64,000 bases of DNA from Stenotrophomonas sp. 704A1 (lineage in GTDB: Bacteria > Pseudomonadota > Gammaproteobacteria > Xanthomonadales > Xanthomonadaceae), in assembly GCF_030549525.1 (NCBI RefSeq), contig NZ_CP130831.1, positions 2,381,501 to 2,445,500 on the forward strand, written 5' to 3'. Shown one piece after another: positions 1-8,820 of this stretch; the first letter of the stretch is position 1, and each line of letters opens with the position of its first letter. A program made the position numbers and the translations under genes. The notes under the pieces were generated by a model that saw nothing but the letters and a program-made list of their open reading frames with translations, was not told the origin of the DNA and did no database searches.

Positions 1-103
1 ACGGCATCCGGTCTCGGAAGAGAGATAGCGGTCTGGTTTGCGGCACGTCCGTCAAAGCGCGGGCGGGCGTGGGCTTACTGCGCGCCCACGCTACCGATGA
101 GCG

Positions 104-397
104 CTACTTGGAAGCCGCCCGTTGTTCGCGCAGCCAGGCGAGTGCCGCGGTGCCTAGGGAGGTCGTCGAGATGAGCACGCCGGTGAACTTCTTGCCTGAC
201 GCATCGCGGACCTCACGGCAGTCGAGAAGCCCGTTATCGCAAAGAAATGTCAGGCAATGCTTTACGTCCCGGCTACTTCGCCCGGCAACACGCACGTCCT
301 CGAGAATCATGCCAAGCAACGGCATCCGGAAGATATCCATGAGATCCGCGCAAAGGTACTCGCATGGATCTCTCTGGGAACTGACACGTTCAGCCAT
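104..397 (-). CDS. small winged-helix-like protein coupled to EAL gene (copy 1)
   Basis: Encodes about 97 residues. I do not recognise a named family. The helix SSRDVKHCLTFLCDNGLL followed by a hairpin (VRDASGKKF) and ISTTSLGTAAL looks like a MarR/PadR-style winged helix, so DNA binding is inferred. It is clearly homologous to the protein at 7087-7371: C-x2-L-x3-FR near the start, VR-x-D-x-G(K/N)-x-F in the wing, S-x-T-x-LG at the end. ATG at 397 has a GAGG ribosome site 6 nt upstream and overlaps the stop of the EAL gene by 8 nt, implying translational coupling. An in-frame TTG at 403 is an alternative start. The role is probably to read out or modulate the adjoining EAL protein; this is inference. 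Confidence 0.7.
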   Translation of the reverse strand: MAERVSSQRDPCEYLCADLMDIFRMPLLGMILEDVRVAGRSSRDVKHCLTFLCDNGLLDCREVRDASGKKFTGVLISTTSLGTAALAWLREQRAASK

Positions 398-1214
398 GCT
401 CAACCTCGCGGAGCATCGCCGGGCTGGACGTGCCGAAGCGTTTGAGGAACCGTCCGGGCTCCATGGGTCGCCCGTGCAGATATCCCTGGCTTACATCGCA
501 TCCCAGCGCACGCGCCTGCGCGAGTTGAGCTTCGCGCTCGATGCCCTCGACGACCACATGGAGGCCCAGCGCGTCGGCCATACCGATGACCGCGGCAAAC
601 ACCCGGCGCTCGGTACCATTGGTTTCCAGCTCACGGACGAGCTCGCCCGCGATCTTGAGTTCATGCACCGGCATGGAACGCGGCCGGCCGAGGTTGGAAA
701 ACCCTGTTCCGAAGTCGTCCAGCGACAGGCGGACGCTGAGCCCCATCAGGCAGAACAGGATGCGGCCGCTCGCTTCCATCGTCTGGACGGCCGCGGCTTC
801 GGTAATCTCCAGGGTCAGCTTCTCAGCATTCAAGCGGCCGGCGGTCAGCGCTTCACATACGTGGTCGTAGAGCTCGCGAGCCATCAACTGGATCGGCGAT
901 ACGTTCACAGCCACTCGCCAATGCTCCATTCCAGCCTCGTGCCAAGCGCGCAGATCGCTGCAGGCCTGGTGCAGCACGAACCGTCCAAACTCGTTGATGA
1001 GGCGGCTCCGCTCTGCCAGTGCGATGAACTCAGCGGGTTCGATCAAGCCCAGCTCGGGGTGGCGCCAGCGCAACAGCGCCTCGGCGCTGATCACCCGCTC
1101 ACTCGACAGGTCGTATTGCGGTTGATAGAGGACGCTCAGCTCGCCGTGATGCATGGCGAGCCTTAGGTCCTTGGCGGTGACGCGCTCGAACTGGGGTTCT
1201 GGGTTGCGGTTCAT
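390..1214 (-). CDS. EAL-domain protein 1 (cyclic-di-GMP phosphodiesterase type)
   Basis: A 274-residue stand-alone EAL domain with no sensor or transmembrane segment. EAL proteins hydrolyse cyclic-di-GMP to pGpG. Visible signature residues: EALLRW (Glu45), VNVS, EITE, LDDFGTGFSNL, the Lys of LKIAG, VEGIE and SQGYL. One deviation is LKIA where most active members have LKID. The order of motifs is complete, so it may be active, but that is uncertain. ATG at 1214 has an AGGAAG ribosome site about 7 nt upstream. The gene overlaps the downstream winged-helix-like gene by 8 nt. A broken CadC-like regulator lies upstream on the same strand, as does the intact one before EAL protein 2. Confidence 0.88.
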   Translation of the reverse strand: MNRNPEPQFERVTAKDLRLAMHHGELSVLYQPQYDLSSERVISAEALLRWRHPELGLIEPAEFIALAERSRLINEFGRFVLHQACSDLRAWHEAGMEHWRVAVNVSPIQLMARELYDHVCEALTAGRLNAEKLTLEITEAAAVQTMEASGRILFCLMGLSVRLSLDDFGTGFSNLGRPRSMPVHELKIAGELVRELETNGTERRVFAAVIGMADALGLHVVVEGIEREAQLAQARALGCDVSQGYLHGRPMEPGRFLKRFGTSSPAMLREVEHG

Positions 1215-1262
1215 CAGCAGGCTTCCTGGCGAAGGGCCCGCGTGCCCCGGCCGTCTGCTGAT
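1213..1262 (-). promoter_or_regulatory. inverted repeat covering the EAL1 start codon
   Basis: Arms ATCAGCAG (1213-1220) and CTGCTGAT (1255-1262) pair across 34 nt. In the minus-strand mRNA the distal arm includes the AT of the EAL1 start codon and sits just after its ribosome site. Folding could mask initiation. Only the 8-bp repeat itself is directly visible. Confidence 0.3.
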
Positions 1263-1439
1263 CCTCGGGATCGCCCCGTGGCATCACAGCATGTACGCGA
1301 GGCGCGCCGACCCGAATCGGTGCAACAAAAGGCACATATGTGCGTTCGGGTGGCGCATCCTAGAAAGGCCGGTCAGCGGACGCTTCTATCGCCGGATCAT
1401 TTGTTCTCAACCCTCCTCATTTCCGAATAAACCATTTTC

Positions 1440-2938
1440 TATCAATGGGTTAGAACGCCGCATCTCTTCACCCGCCACATGCGCGGGGGCACGACATCGA
1501 GGCAGGATGGGGACAGCCCGGGCCGGTTTCCGTCGTATTCGTGCAGGGCCGGGAAGACCGCTCTGGATATGGGCAAGGAGCACGTGGCGCTGGGCGTCGA
1601 TGGACCGCGAGCGCTGCTGCGTATCCATTCCCTTCACAATGGCCAGCGCCTGCAGGAACTTGCCCGCTTTTACTGGAAGGTCCGCGTAGGCGAGTCGATA
1701 GGCAGCGTGGTCGGGATACGCTACCGCGAGCTTCCCGAACAATCCGAGCGCTTCCTTGTACCTGAGCGGATCAAGCCTCACGCCTTGGGCATCGAGCAGC
1801 ATCGCAGTCTCCGCAGGAACCGGGACCAACAGCTTTCGGGCGGTGGCGTGATGCTCGATGGCGGATACGGTGCGCGGGATGCGGGATTGCGCATCCGCAA
1901 GCTGAACAAGCATCGGACCGAAGCGAGGGGCGGCATCGACAATCTGCTCGCCGATCATACTGACCGCCAGCCAGTCCTGTGCCTGATAGCAACGCACAGC
2001 ATCCACGTACTGTTGCGCGCTGGCGGGATCGAGTTCCAATGCCGGCCAGACATCCTTTCCTCGAGGAAGCAGGTCCACCAGCACGTCCCTGGATACGCGA
2101 TCAACCATCGCAGGAAGCTCTTCCGGTGCTCCGGACTGCTCTACCAACCTGTCGGTGCCGCCTTGCTGGATTCGCGCTCGAACCGTGATCTGACCGTCCT
2201 GCGTGCGAAACGTACTTGGGAGTACGACCTTGGGGCTTCCTGTGGACCCGGTACTCGCGAGGTCCGCCGCGCTCGACAGCACACTGACCTGGCTCAAGGT
2301 CCCCGACCGCCACGAAGCAGCAGCACCGCGACCAGGAGACAACCGAGCACGGCGATAGACAAGAGAAACACGGCTCGCCATCGCGATGCGACCACCAGCG
2401 CCCATGAATCGTGGCGCATCGTGGGCGTCATCCTTTGATTCACGCGCACGCGGGCAACGTCGTCGTCTGTATCCAACTGCGAAGCCTCTTGCGCGCCCCC
2501 CTGCTCCGGGGCGGTACGCCCGGCATCGGGTGACGGAGCCGGGGGCTCGGCGGCCTCTTCGGCTGCAGGAATGTCGGTCGCTGCCCGGGCTGTCGCGGCG
2601 GGCGCCCATGACAACGCGCCTGGCGGCTTGAAAACGTAGCCACGCTTGGCAATAGTCCAGATCCAGTCACGGCGCGAAGGGCTCAATGCCTTTCGGAGCA
2701 GCCACATGCTTTGCGACAGGTTTGCGTCGTCCACGACTAAGCCCGTCCACGGCCGATCAAACAGCGCAGCCCTCGTATGCAGCTTGTCGGGCTCATTTAG
2801 CAACAGGAGCAGGAGATCAAACACTCGCTGCTGAAGCTCGACGCTATCCCCGGGCGATGTGACCCGCCGACAGCGAAGATCCACTGTCAGATCTCCGATG
2901 TTCAGAAACTGTGCGTCCTTGGGCCACGAATACATCAA
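1440..2938 (-). pseudogene. decayed CadC/ToxR-like membrane regulator
   Basis: The first frame (2938 to 2294) has an OmpR/ToxR-type winged helix (about residues 12-107, with LVVDDANLSQSMWLLRKAL and TIAKRGYVF), a proline/alanine-rich linker and a transmembrane segment near residues 189-207, then a stop. Homology resumes in another frame from about 2290 (TVRARIQQGG, VWPALELD, APRFGPMLVQLADAQS), matching the TPR-like part of the intact paralogue at 8821-11673. Alignment by eye shows an internal deletion after the membrane segment that shifts the frame. Some 500 C-terminal residues are missing. Similarity fades near 1540, so the left boundary is approximate. A truncated DNA-binding membrane protein of 214 residues could still be made. 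Confidence 0.75.
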
Positions 2939-2986
2939 ACGTACTCCCCTTAGTGGTCGACCTTCCTGGATTGATAGGGGCGATAC

Positions 2987-3370
2987 TCATGCAGGCCTAG
3001 TTCCGTTCTTGCCTGCGATGAGTACCTTCTGACGTCCCGCACGCCACTGCAGACGAGCGCGCGCGCGCTCGACATGGGCGAGCAAGTCGTCGCCCAAGGT
3101 ACCCCCCAAGCCCCTGGCCACACATTCCCACCGCCCTAACTCCACCCATCTCAAGTACCGAACGTACACGGATCTCGACGTCCCCACCGGGTGATGGACG
3201 TCAGACCAAGTCGCATTGTTCTGCACAACCCAGAGGACGGTATCCACAAACTGCCGGTACTCAGCCTCTCTTTTTGTGACTCGCGTCACGAGATTCGCCG
3301 GTAGATGGCGCTTGATGTCGCTCCATTGTTGGTCACTTGTCCGGGCTCCCGGCGCAGCATGATTGGTCAT
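2987..3370 (-). CDS. transposase N-terminal-domain-like protein (DUF4096 type), stand-alone
   Basis: A 127-residue protein resembling the N-terminal domain of IS5/IS4-group transposases: WSDIKRHLP, then FVDTVLWVVQNNATWSDV, then YVRYLRWVELGRWE. No DDE catalytic domain follows and no terminal inverted repeats were found, so it is either a remnant or a domesticated DNA-binding protein. It starts at ATG 3370 without a clear ribosome site and lies upstream of the broken CadC-like gene on the same strand. Confidence 0.6.
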   Translation of the reverse strand: MTNHAAPGARTSDQQWSDIKRHLPANLVTRVTKREAEYRQFVDTVLWVVQNNATWSDVHHPVGTSRSVYVRYLRWVELGRWECVARGLGGTLGDDLLAHVERARARLQWRAGRQKVLIAGKNGTRPA

Positions 3371-3879
3371 AGGTTCAACATGAGGAAGGGCCCAGGGATG
3401 CCCGGCGAAAACTTAAGCCGGCCTTTTCCGGGCGCGGCCGAGGCGGCAAGTATGGAGCGTGCCGAAAGGCACTCTTCTGCATTTCCCTCACTTGTTCTCA
3501 TTTCTTGTCTCAGAACTAGCCGCCGAGCTTCCAACATCCGGCATGCGGGATCCTGAGCCGCCTTGAAGTGTGGCTCAGCCCACTCCGGTGGGTGGCAAGA
3601 GAGAAGAATTCAGTTTGATTGATTTGCGATGTTGCCAGCTGCCCAACTAGGCTCTTTCCATGCTGAACGCAGCTGGACGTGAGCAAGCAGCGACCTAAGG
3701 GTCCAACAGCTTCGGGCAACACGTTCGCCGTGCGGAGCCTCCCGCCTGGCGTCCGAGCGAGCGTCGGTACCCCTGCCGCGCTCGAGCGCGCCCGTGCTGC
3801 CTACCCTGCAGTGGCGGGCGTGTACCAATGGTTCGGGCGTGCCCCTCGACAGAACCGTCGCTTCGCATGGAAGGCGACA

Positions 3880-3906
3880 GTGGAGGGATTACCTCCACTT
3901 TTCTTT
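3880..3906 (+). terminator. intrinsic terminator 1
   Basis: A perfect 7-bp stem GTGGAGG / CCTCCAC with loop GATTA is followed directly by TTTTCTTT. This is a textbook rho-independent terminator for plus-strand transcription, although no plus-strand gene is evident upstream. Confidence 0.65.
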
Positions 3907-3907
3907 A

Positions 3908-3946
3908 CTGGCACGGCGGGTCCTATCCGCTGTGCCAGCATTTTAT
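3908..3946 (+). terminator. intrinsic terminator 2 (tandem)
   Basis: A 12-bp stem CTGGCACGGCGG / CCGCTGTGCCAG with one G-U pair and a 7-nt loop is followed by CATTTTATG. It lies two bases after the first terminator, so the two form a tandem pair. Confidence 0.5.
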
Positions 3947-4525
3947 GCGTCATCTTCGGTAACGTGGCGGAGGATGGCTTTCTGGCGGCGCTGTACACAA
4001 TTTTGTTACCGACGACCTTGTTTGCCGCTGAGCATTCTCCACGCGCATTGCTGGAAGTTCTTGAGTGGAGGGCGGTGGACAACCTGTCCTTCACACTCGC
4101 GAACGCTTGCACAGAGGGCGTCAGCACGGCCCAGCTCGGCCCGATCAATTCTGATCCTGCAAGGATGCCATGCGAGCCACTAGGGGGGTATTTGCTCTAT
4201 AGCTCGGACATGGCGAGGCAGTGCGTGCCTCAGAAACCGGTGTCCTCGAAGCGGCACAGAAGGTCATGATGTCGCAACGGGGCTAGATGTTGCGTCTGCG
4301 ACGAGCCGAATGGCGCTCTCAATCCCGCTGTCGCACCATCCCTTTGTCAGGTGCTTCGCTCTGGGCCTCTGTTGACGAAATTCGACCAGCAGAGAAACTG
4401 ATCGACCGAGGCGATCTCTGAAGGCGATGGATAAGCTCCCCACCTCTCCGTAGTAAGCGCTGTGAGCGAATGAAGGCGCCCTTCGCCAAGGGCGGGAGGG
4501 TCAGGCGATGGACGCGGGAGCAAGC

Positions 4526-6499
4526 TCAGTGGGGTGTGAATTGGATACGCGCCTCGAAGGCTCTTCGCACCTGCTGGAATAGAGCACGAAAAGATGGATA
4601 GTCCTTGGGCTCGCAAAGTGCGTCGGTACCACGAATAGCGTATTCTTCCAGGCGATGATCCGCCGTAACAGTTTGACCTTTCTGGCGCCACTCAACGCTG
4701 TATCGGCCAGCCGCGTTGCTGTAGATGATGTCTTTCGGTATCTCGGCAATCTTTACAGTGGCCGGAAAATCAAGTGAGTAACGCTCTTCACGTACACGGG
4801 GAACACATCGGAATGGAGCGAAGTTGTCAGGTTTCGGCGTTCCAAGAACGGCATCACGGATGGATTCCAGGGCGAACGCGGGTGGCAAGGCACTGGAGCC
4901 AGGACGTGTGAAGTCGAGATGTTGCTGCGCATTGACTGTCACCCTGAAGCCAAGTGGCTTTGTCAGATCTTGGGGCTCAGCATCGAAGGACATTTGGCCT
5001 ACACCCTCCATTCCCGCGTCGACAATCATTCTCGCTACCGCGGCACCGCGCTCCTGGGTCGGCATCCCAGCAAGGGACCTGCGCATTTGAGCCTCTTGAT
5101 CAGCGCTTGGGTCAAAGCGGGTGGACACAGTTACATCCCCGCCGTCTGCATATCTGTACTCGGTGTAGCTTCGCTGGCGATTGCCGGAGGCTTCCAGCGC
5201 TGGGGTACGCGATAACACGCCATCGACTGTGTGAACCACCGGCCGCCCACGGACCGAACCCGGAAGCTCACCCAAGCGATGGAACTCCGCTGTTGGATCT
5301 GTATACAAGTCGAGCGCAGGCACGTATAGGATGACGTGATCGAAATGGCCCGCCACGGGAAGAAGCGGAAGAGTAGGCCCTGCGCGCATGCCCACCAGCA
5401 CCGGAGTGCTATCGATACCCTTTGCTGCAAGAAGTGCCTGCAGCAGAGCAACCTTGTCCTTGCAATCACCAAACCCTCGTTCGAGCACCTTCGTGGCCGC
5501 GTTGGGCTCTACTCCGCCATTGCCCAAGTACACCGCGACATAGCGGATGTTGGCCGTAACCCAGTGATGCAGCGCTTCTGCCTGATCGCGCGGTTCTTGT
5601 AACCCTTCAGTCAAGCGCTCTGCCAACGCGGAAATAGCATGAGTGACATTCGCAGCTGCTGCGGCATTGCGATGATAAGCGCGCCCGACTTGCCCCCAAT
5701 CGCTGAAGTTGCTGGCCAGGATGGCCGGACCGAAGGCACCCGCAGGTGGCATTATGGAGGGCTTGGGCAGTGGCGTGAGATTTCGATGCTCCCATACCCA
5801 CTGATCCATACCATTCGATCGGGAGTGACTTAGACCGACGGCGTCTCGCAGCCGGACGTCCAACGCCATCGACTCCGGCGCTTTGATAGTAACGCGCGCT
5901 TCCCGGATGGTTGTGTGGGGGTTAACGACCTGAAGCAGACTGGCGTAACCGTCGAACAAGGGCTTGATCTGTGTAATGCGCGTCTTGCGTACGAGTGTCG
6001 CGCCCTTGCTTAGGCGCGGGTACACGATCACCAGGGCCCTGCCGTCGGCGTGACTGGCCGAGGCTCCACCATTATGTTGCTGTCGTGTATAAATACTCTC
6101 CTTCGGTACGTCATGACGATTTCCCGCGGGATCCAGCACGTAGGCTTCAAATACCTCCACCGACTGGCGTCCCTCAACGTAATCGATAGCCTCTTGGCTC
6201 ATCGCCTCCACGGCGACCTGGCTATGAAGCAGTAGCGATCTTTCTTCCACGGAAACGGCGCTTCCGTCTGCGCGGAATTCTCTGGTGATGTGCGAGCGGA
6301 CCACTTCAAAATCTGGCCGCCCCCCCGCCCCGGTTAAGGGTGTTGCAGCGGACACCGCTTGGCTGATGAGAATTAAACCAAGGCCGAGCGCGGGGACAGA
6401 CAGAGGCGTTGTAACCGAAGATCGAGTGAAAGGGAGAGCAATTTCTTCTGCAGAATTGAACATGGAAGCATCCTGTTTTGACTTGACCGGGCGTGTCAT
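4526..6499 (-). CDS. exported DUF3857/transglutaminase-like protein
   Basis: A 657-residue exported protein. ATG at 6499 is chosen because AGGAGG lies 7 nt upstream; a hydrophobic segment (PALGLGLILISQAVSA, about residues 37-52) then acts as signal or anchor. The middle third is a DUF3857 domain. It is followed by a transglutaminase-like core with FGDCKDKVALLQALL (Cys346), HFDHVILYV (His388) and YTDPTA (Asp401), so the papain-type triad is present. Such proteins occur widely in Gram-negative bacteria without a settled substrate; protease or cross-linking activity in the periplasm is inferred. It stands alone between gene-poor stretches and probably forms its own transcription unit. Confidence 0.85.
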   Translation of the reverse strand: MTRPVKSKQDASMFNSAEEIALPFTRSSVTTPLSVPALGLGLILISQAVSAATPLTGAGGRPDFEVVRSHITREFRADGSAVSVEERSLLLHSQVAVEAMSQEAIDYVEGRQSVEVFEAYVLDPAGNRHDVPKESIYTRQQHNGGASASHADGRALVIVYPRLSKGATLVRKTRITQIKPLFDGYASLLQVVNPHTTIREARVTIKAPESMALDVRLRDAVGLSHSRSNGMDQWVWEHRNLTPLPKPSIMPPAGAFGPAILASNFSDWGQVGRAYHRNAAAAANVTHAISALAERLTEGLQEPRDQAEALHHWVTANIRYVAVYLGNGGVEPNAATKVLERGFGDCKDKVALLQALLAAKGIDSTPVLVGMRAGPTLPLLPVAGHFDHVILYVPALDLYTDPTAEFHRLGELPGSVRGRPVVHTVDGVLSRTPALEASGNRQRSYTEYRYADGGDVTVSTRFDPSADQEAQMRRSLAGMPTQERGAAVARMIVDAGMEGVGQMSFDAEPQDLTKPLGFRVTVNAQQHLDFTRPGSSALPPAFALESIRDAVLGTPKPDNFAPFRCVPRVREERYSLDFPATVKIAEIPKDIIYSNAAGRYSVEWRQKGQTVTADHRLEEYAIRGTDALCEPKDYPSFRALFQQVRRAFEARIQFTPH

Positions 6500-6512
6500 G
6501 TGCGACCCTCCT

Positions 6513-7086
6513 GGTATCGAATTGCACCGTGACACTAGCGTCTCGCTCCCGCCGGCTGCGACGGCGCTGAGCGTGGTCGGCCTGCTCGTGTGGTGCCTGC
6601 AGGAACCTTCTTGGTGCCGAACGTGAAGCTACGACCAGGACGAAGGCTGACGCTTGACCTTCTTCATTGCAGTTCGTTCGTGCGAACCTAGGCAAGCTGA
6701 TATGTTTTGATGCTCATCAGCGGTAGAGCGGAGGCGCATCCCCATAACCCTGCGAAGCGCTTGTGAAATGAGCGCCGAGCGCTCTGGGAGCCTGTCGGAA
6801 GCGCTCGATGGCACCCGCCTCTCCTTTTTTCCGTTCGGCCGTCGCAAGCTACAGCTACGCCTCATAGCAGTTCTGCTGGTGATGGATGTTCAGGTGTGAG
6901 GACAGTGCGGTTGGTGATCGACGCATGTACTGCGTCAGCCGATGGCGCGTTTACATCCACCGAGCCTTCCATCATTCGTGATCGTTCTATCAGGGGTGCC
7001 CTCTGACGCAGCCTAGATGCCTACTTTCTCTGCAATCGAGCGGCTTTCTAGATGTACCCACGCCCCAGATGCCCGTCGTAGCGGAC
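6513..7086. other. gene-poor region, about 570 bp
   Basis: It lies between the transglutaminase gene's ribosome site and the end of the second winged-helix-like gene. Frames up to 129 residues exist but show no domain, signal peptide or homology to neighbours. I see no clear promoter, hairpin or repeat. Confidence 0.5.
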
Positions 7087-7371
7087 TCATCCACTGTCGC
7101 GGGCATACTGGCGATCCAATGCCTCTAGCACGGAGTGTCCCAGCGGTGTCAGCGACACCCCCCAACCGCCGAAGCGGTTGCCTTCTTTGTCGCAAAGCAC
7201 CCTGACTTGCAGCCATTGCAGCCGTCGCATCTGGTGAAACTCGTTGCGGATCTCTTGCGACGCGTACGGGGTAAACGTGAGCCGGGCCAACCGGACCCCG
7301 GGTCTGGCTGTCCGGAAATGGCGCAGCAGTTGATGGCAAAGCGCGGGCGGTGCCCATACCTGGTCATCCAA
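7087..7371 (-). CDS. small winged-helix-like protein coupled to EAL gene (copy 2)
   Basis: Encodes about 94 residues homologous to the product of 104-397. The pattern VSLTPLGHSVLEALDRQ is typical of the end of a MarR/PadR winged helix, and the wing reads CDKEGNRFGG. Start TTG at 7371 is chosen because it reproduces both the length of copy 1 and its exact 8-nt overlap with the EAL stop. Longer starts at 7419 or 7512 would overlap the EAL gene much more. The shared overlap argues that the EAL and winged-helix genes are a co-translated pair. DNA binding and a link to cyclic-di-GMP signalling are inferred. Confidence 0.7.
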   Translation of the reverse strand: MDDQVWAPPALCHQLLRHFRTARPGVRLARLTFTPYASQEIRNEFHQMRRLQWLQVRVLCDKEGNRFGGWGVSLTPLGHSVLEALDRQYARDSG

Positions 7372-8209
7372 AGGCCACCGCCTGACGGCTGTCCGCCACG
7401 GTCTCAGCGCAAGTGGCATGCGATCCGAAGCGTGCCAGGAAGCGGTCGCCGCTGGTTGGTGGCGCGTGCAGATAGCCTTGGGTCTCGTTGCAGCCAAGTC
7501 GCTCCAGGACACACAGCTGAGACTCGCGCTCTACGCCTTCGGCCACCACCCGCAGCCCCAAGGTCGAGGCCATGGCGACGATGGCCTCGATGATCGAAGC
7601 GTCAATCTGGTTACGGTCGACGTCGCTGACAAAGGAACGATCAATCTTCAGCTCATGCACGCGCAACTGCTTCAGCCGTGCCAAGTTGGAAAAGCCGACC
7701 CCGAAGTCGTCCAAGGATATCCTGACACCTGCGGAGCGCAGCATGAGCAACTGGCTTTGGGCTGTGCCTGCACTTTCGATCATGTGTGATTCGGTGATTT
7801 CCAGGATCAGCCGGTGTGCCGGCATGCACTGCTGGGTCAGGCAATCGAGCACCCGCTGAGCGAAATCTGCACGTTGCAGTTGCAGCGGGGAAACGTTTAC
7901 GGCCACCGACCAGCCGAGGTTACCTGCCGCCCTCCACTGCCGCAGTTGGCGGCAGGCCGCCTTCAGCACCCAATGACCGAGACGATGGATTGCACCGCAC
8001 TGTTCGGCAAGCGGGATGAACCGATCCGGCGGTACCAAGCCCATCCGAGGGTCCTGCCAGCGCACCAGGGCTTCCGCGCCGACCACAAGGCCGCTGCCGC
8101 ATTGCAGTTTCGGCTGATACAGCAGGGTCAGCTGATCGTTGTCCACTGCCCGCATCAGGTCTTCTACTGTGACGGTTATGTGACCGGAGGCGACTGGAAG
8201 GCTCGACAT
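7364..8209 (-). CDS. EAL-domain protein 2 (probable active cyclic-di-GMP phosphodiesterase)
   Basis: A 281-residue stand-alone EAL protein with a full catalytic set: EALVRW, VNVS, LEITES, LDDFGVGFSNL, LKIDRSF, VVAEGVE and TQGYL. It should hydrolyse cyclic-di-GMP. ATG at 8209 is preferred (GGAG 7 nt upstream). The frame stays open upstream to a TTG at 8278, but that part would be encoded by a leader shared with EAL gene 3 and lies inside the palindrome at 8261-8306. The downstream winged-helix-like gene overlaps by 8 nt. Upstream on the same strand are a small unknown gene and the CadC/TPR regulator, so a four-gene operon is possible. Confidence 0.9.
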   Translation of the reverse strand: MSSLPVASGHITVTVEDLMRAVDNDQLTLLYQPKLQCGSGLVVGAEALVRWQDPRMGLVPPDRFIPLAEQCGAIHRLGHWVLKAACRQLRQWRAAGNLGWSVAVNVSPLQLQRADFAQRVLDCLTQQCMPAHRLILEITESHMIESAGTAQSQLLMLRSAGVRISLDDFGVGFSNLARLKQLRVHELKIDRSFVSDVDRNQIDASIIEAIVAMASTLGLRVVAEGVERESQLCVLERLGCNETQGYLHAPPTSGDRFLARFGSHATCAETVADSRQAVAFG

Positions 8210-8260
8210 GGTTAGGCTCCAACGGGGAGCGGCCATGCTGGAGAGCGCGCGCCCACCAAG

Positions 8261-8306
8261 CTTCTTGCTGGGGCTCAATTGATATCAATTGAGCCCCAGC
8301 AAGAAG
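8261..8306. repeat. perfect 46-bp palindrome in the EAL2 leader
   Basis: Two 23-base arms (8261-8283 and 8284-8306) are exact reverse complements with no spacer, centred on GATATC. It lies between the small gene ending at 8323 and the EAL2 start at 8209. As DNA it could be an operator or cruciform; as RNA it forms a very stable hairpin. No T-tract follows, so a simple terminator is unlikely. Its core, TTGATATCAATTGAG, recurs at the matching place before EAL gene 3. Confidence 0.9.
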
Positions 8307-8322
8307 GGTCAGGCGGGCCTGT

Positions 8323-8739
8323 TCAGCGCATGCCCTCGCCGGCGCATCGTCCGTTCTGCCAGAGCTTCGGTGGGGTCGCATGCAGTGCGGGGAAGGCAAC
8401 GCCCTCCGGTACTACCCTGCCCTCTCGCACGATGGTGCCGTGGCCGCCGTCGTCCAATGCGGGGCACGGCCCCAAGGCCTGCCGTGTTGGGGGGCGCGCG
8501 ATCAAGAGTTCTCGCTTCTGCAACAGTCGCGGGACATCCTGACCGGGTGGCAACCGGGCCAAGGGAGGGCGCTGCAACGGCTTCAACTGTGTTGGCGGCG
8601 ACATGGCCACAGGGGATTGGGCCTGAGGGGGCGGCAAGTCTTCTGGTGACTGCAGGGTAAGCGGCCAACCCGGCAGCCAGAGTGAAACATTCAACGCCAC
8701 TGCGGCTAGACTGATCTGTAAGCTCATGCGGTTGTCCAT
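8323..8739 (-). CDS. small hypothetical protein, possibly exported
   Basis: About 138 residues, of no family I recognise. The N-terminus has a hydrophobic stretch (SLQISLAAVALNVSLWLPGW) followed by a proline-rich region. The start is uncertain: ATG 8739 or ATG 8727, and a TTG at 8769 is also in frame. It lies 81 bp after the CadC/TPR gene and just before the 46-bp palindrome, all on the minus strand. An overlapping frame of similar length exists, so the coding call itself is tentative. Confidence 0.4.
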   Translation of the reverse strand: MDNRMSLQISLAAVALNVSLWLPGWPLTLQSPEDLPPPQAQSPVAMSPPTQLKPLQRPPLARLPPGQDVPRLLQKRELLIARPPTRQALGPCPALDDGGHGTIVREGRVVPEGVAFPALHATPPKLWQNGRCAGEGMR

Positions 8740-8820
8740 TCCACGCGCGGACGCACGTAATGAGCCCAAGGGTGAACCGGGATGGCCAGATTAGCGTCTA
8801 GCGACGCTTCATTTTTTTCT

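Larger units (their letters stand above)
3371..4525. other. gene-poor region, about 1.15 kb
   Basis: No reading frame here has recognisable domains or a convincing start. Long frames exist on both strands (for example 3679-4269 plus and 3801-4148 minus), but their amino-acid composition looks non-coding. The only structured feature I see is the pair of terminator-like hairpins at 3880-3944. The stretch probably contains rearranged or remnant DNA, or a small RNA gene. Confidence 0.5.

Noticed and set aside
69-1166. 365-residue plus-strand frame opposite the EAL1 region
   Set aside because: It is the shadow of the minus-strand EAL and winged-helix genes, which carry clear domain motifs.
2987-3370. 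Complete IS5-type insertion sequence
   Set aside because: No catalytic domain, no terminal inverted repeats and no target duplication could be found.
3679-4269. 196-residue plus frame in the gene-poor region
   Set aside because: No domain or ribosome site, composition unlike neighbouring genes, and it runs through both terminator hairpins.
7149-7367. 72-residue minus frame with an ATGA overlap after EAL2
   Set aside because: The overlap looked attractive, but the other frame (7087-7371) is the one homologous to the small protein after EAL1.
8261-8306. Palindrome as a rho-independent terminator of the CadC/TPR transcript
   Set aside because: There is no T-tract on either side, and its core is conserved upstream of EAL3, where no gene ends.
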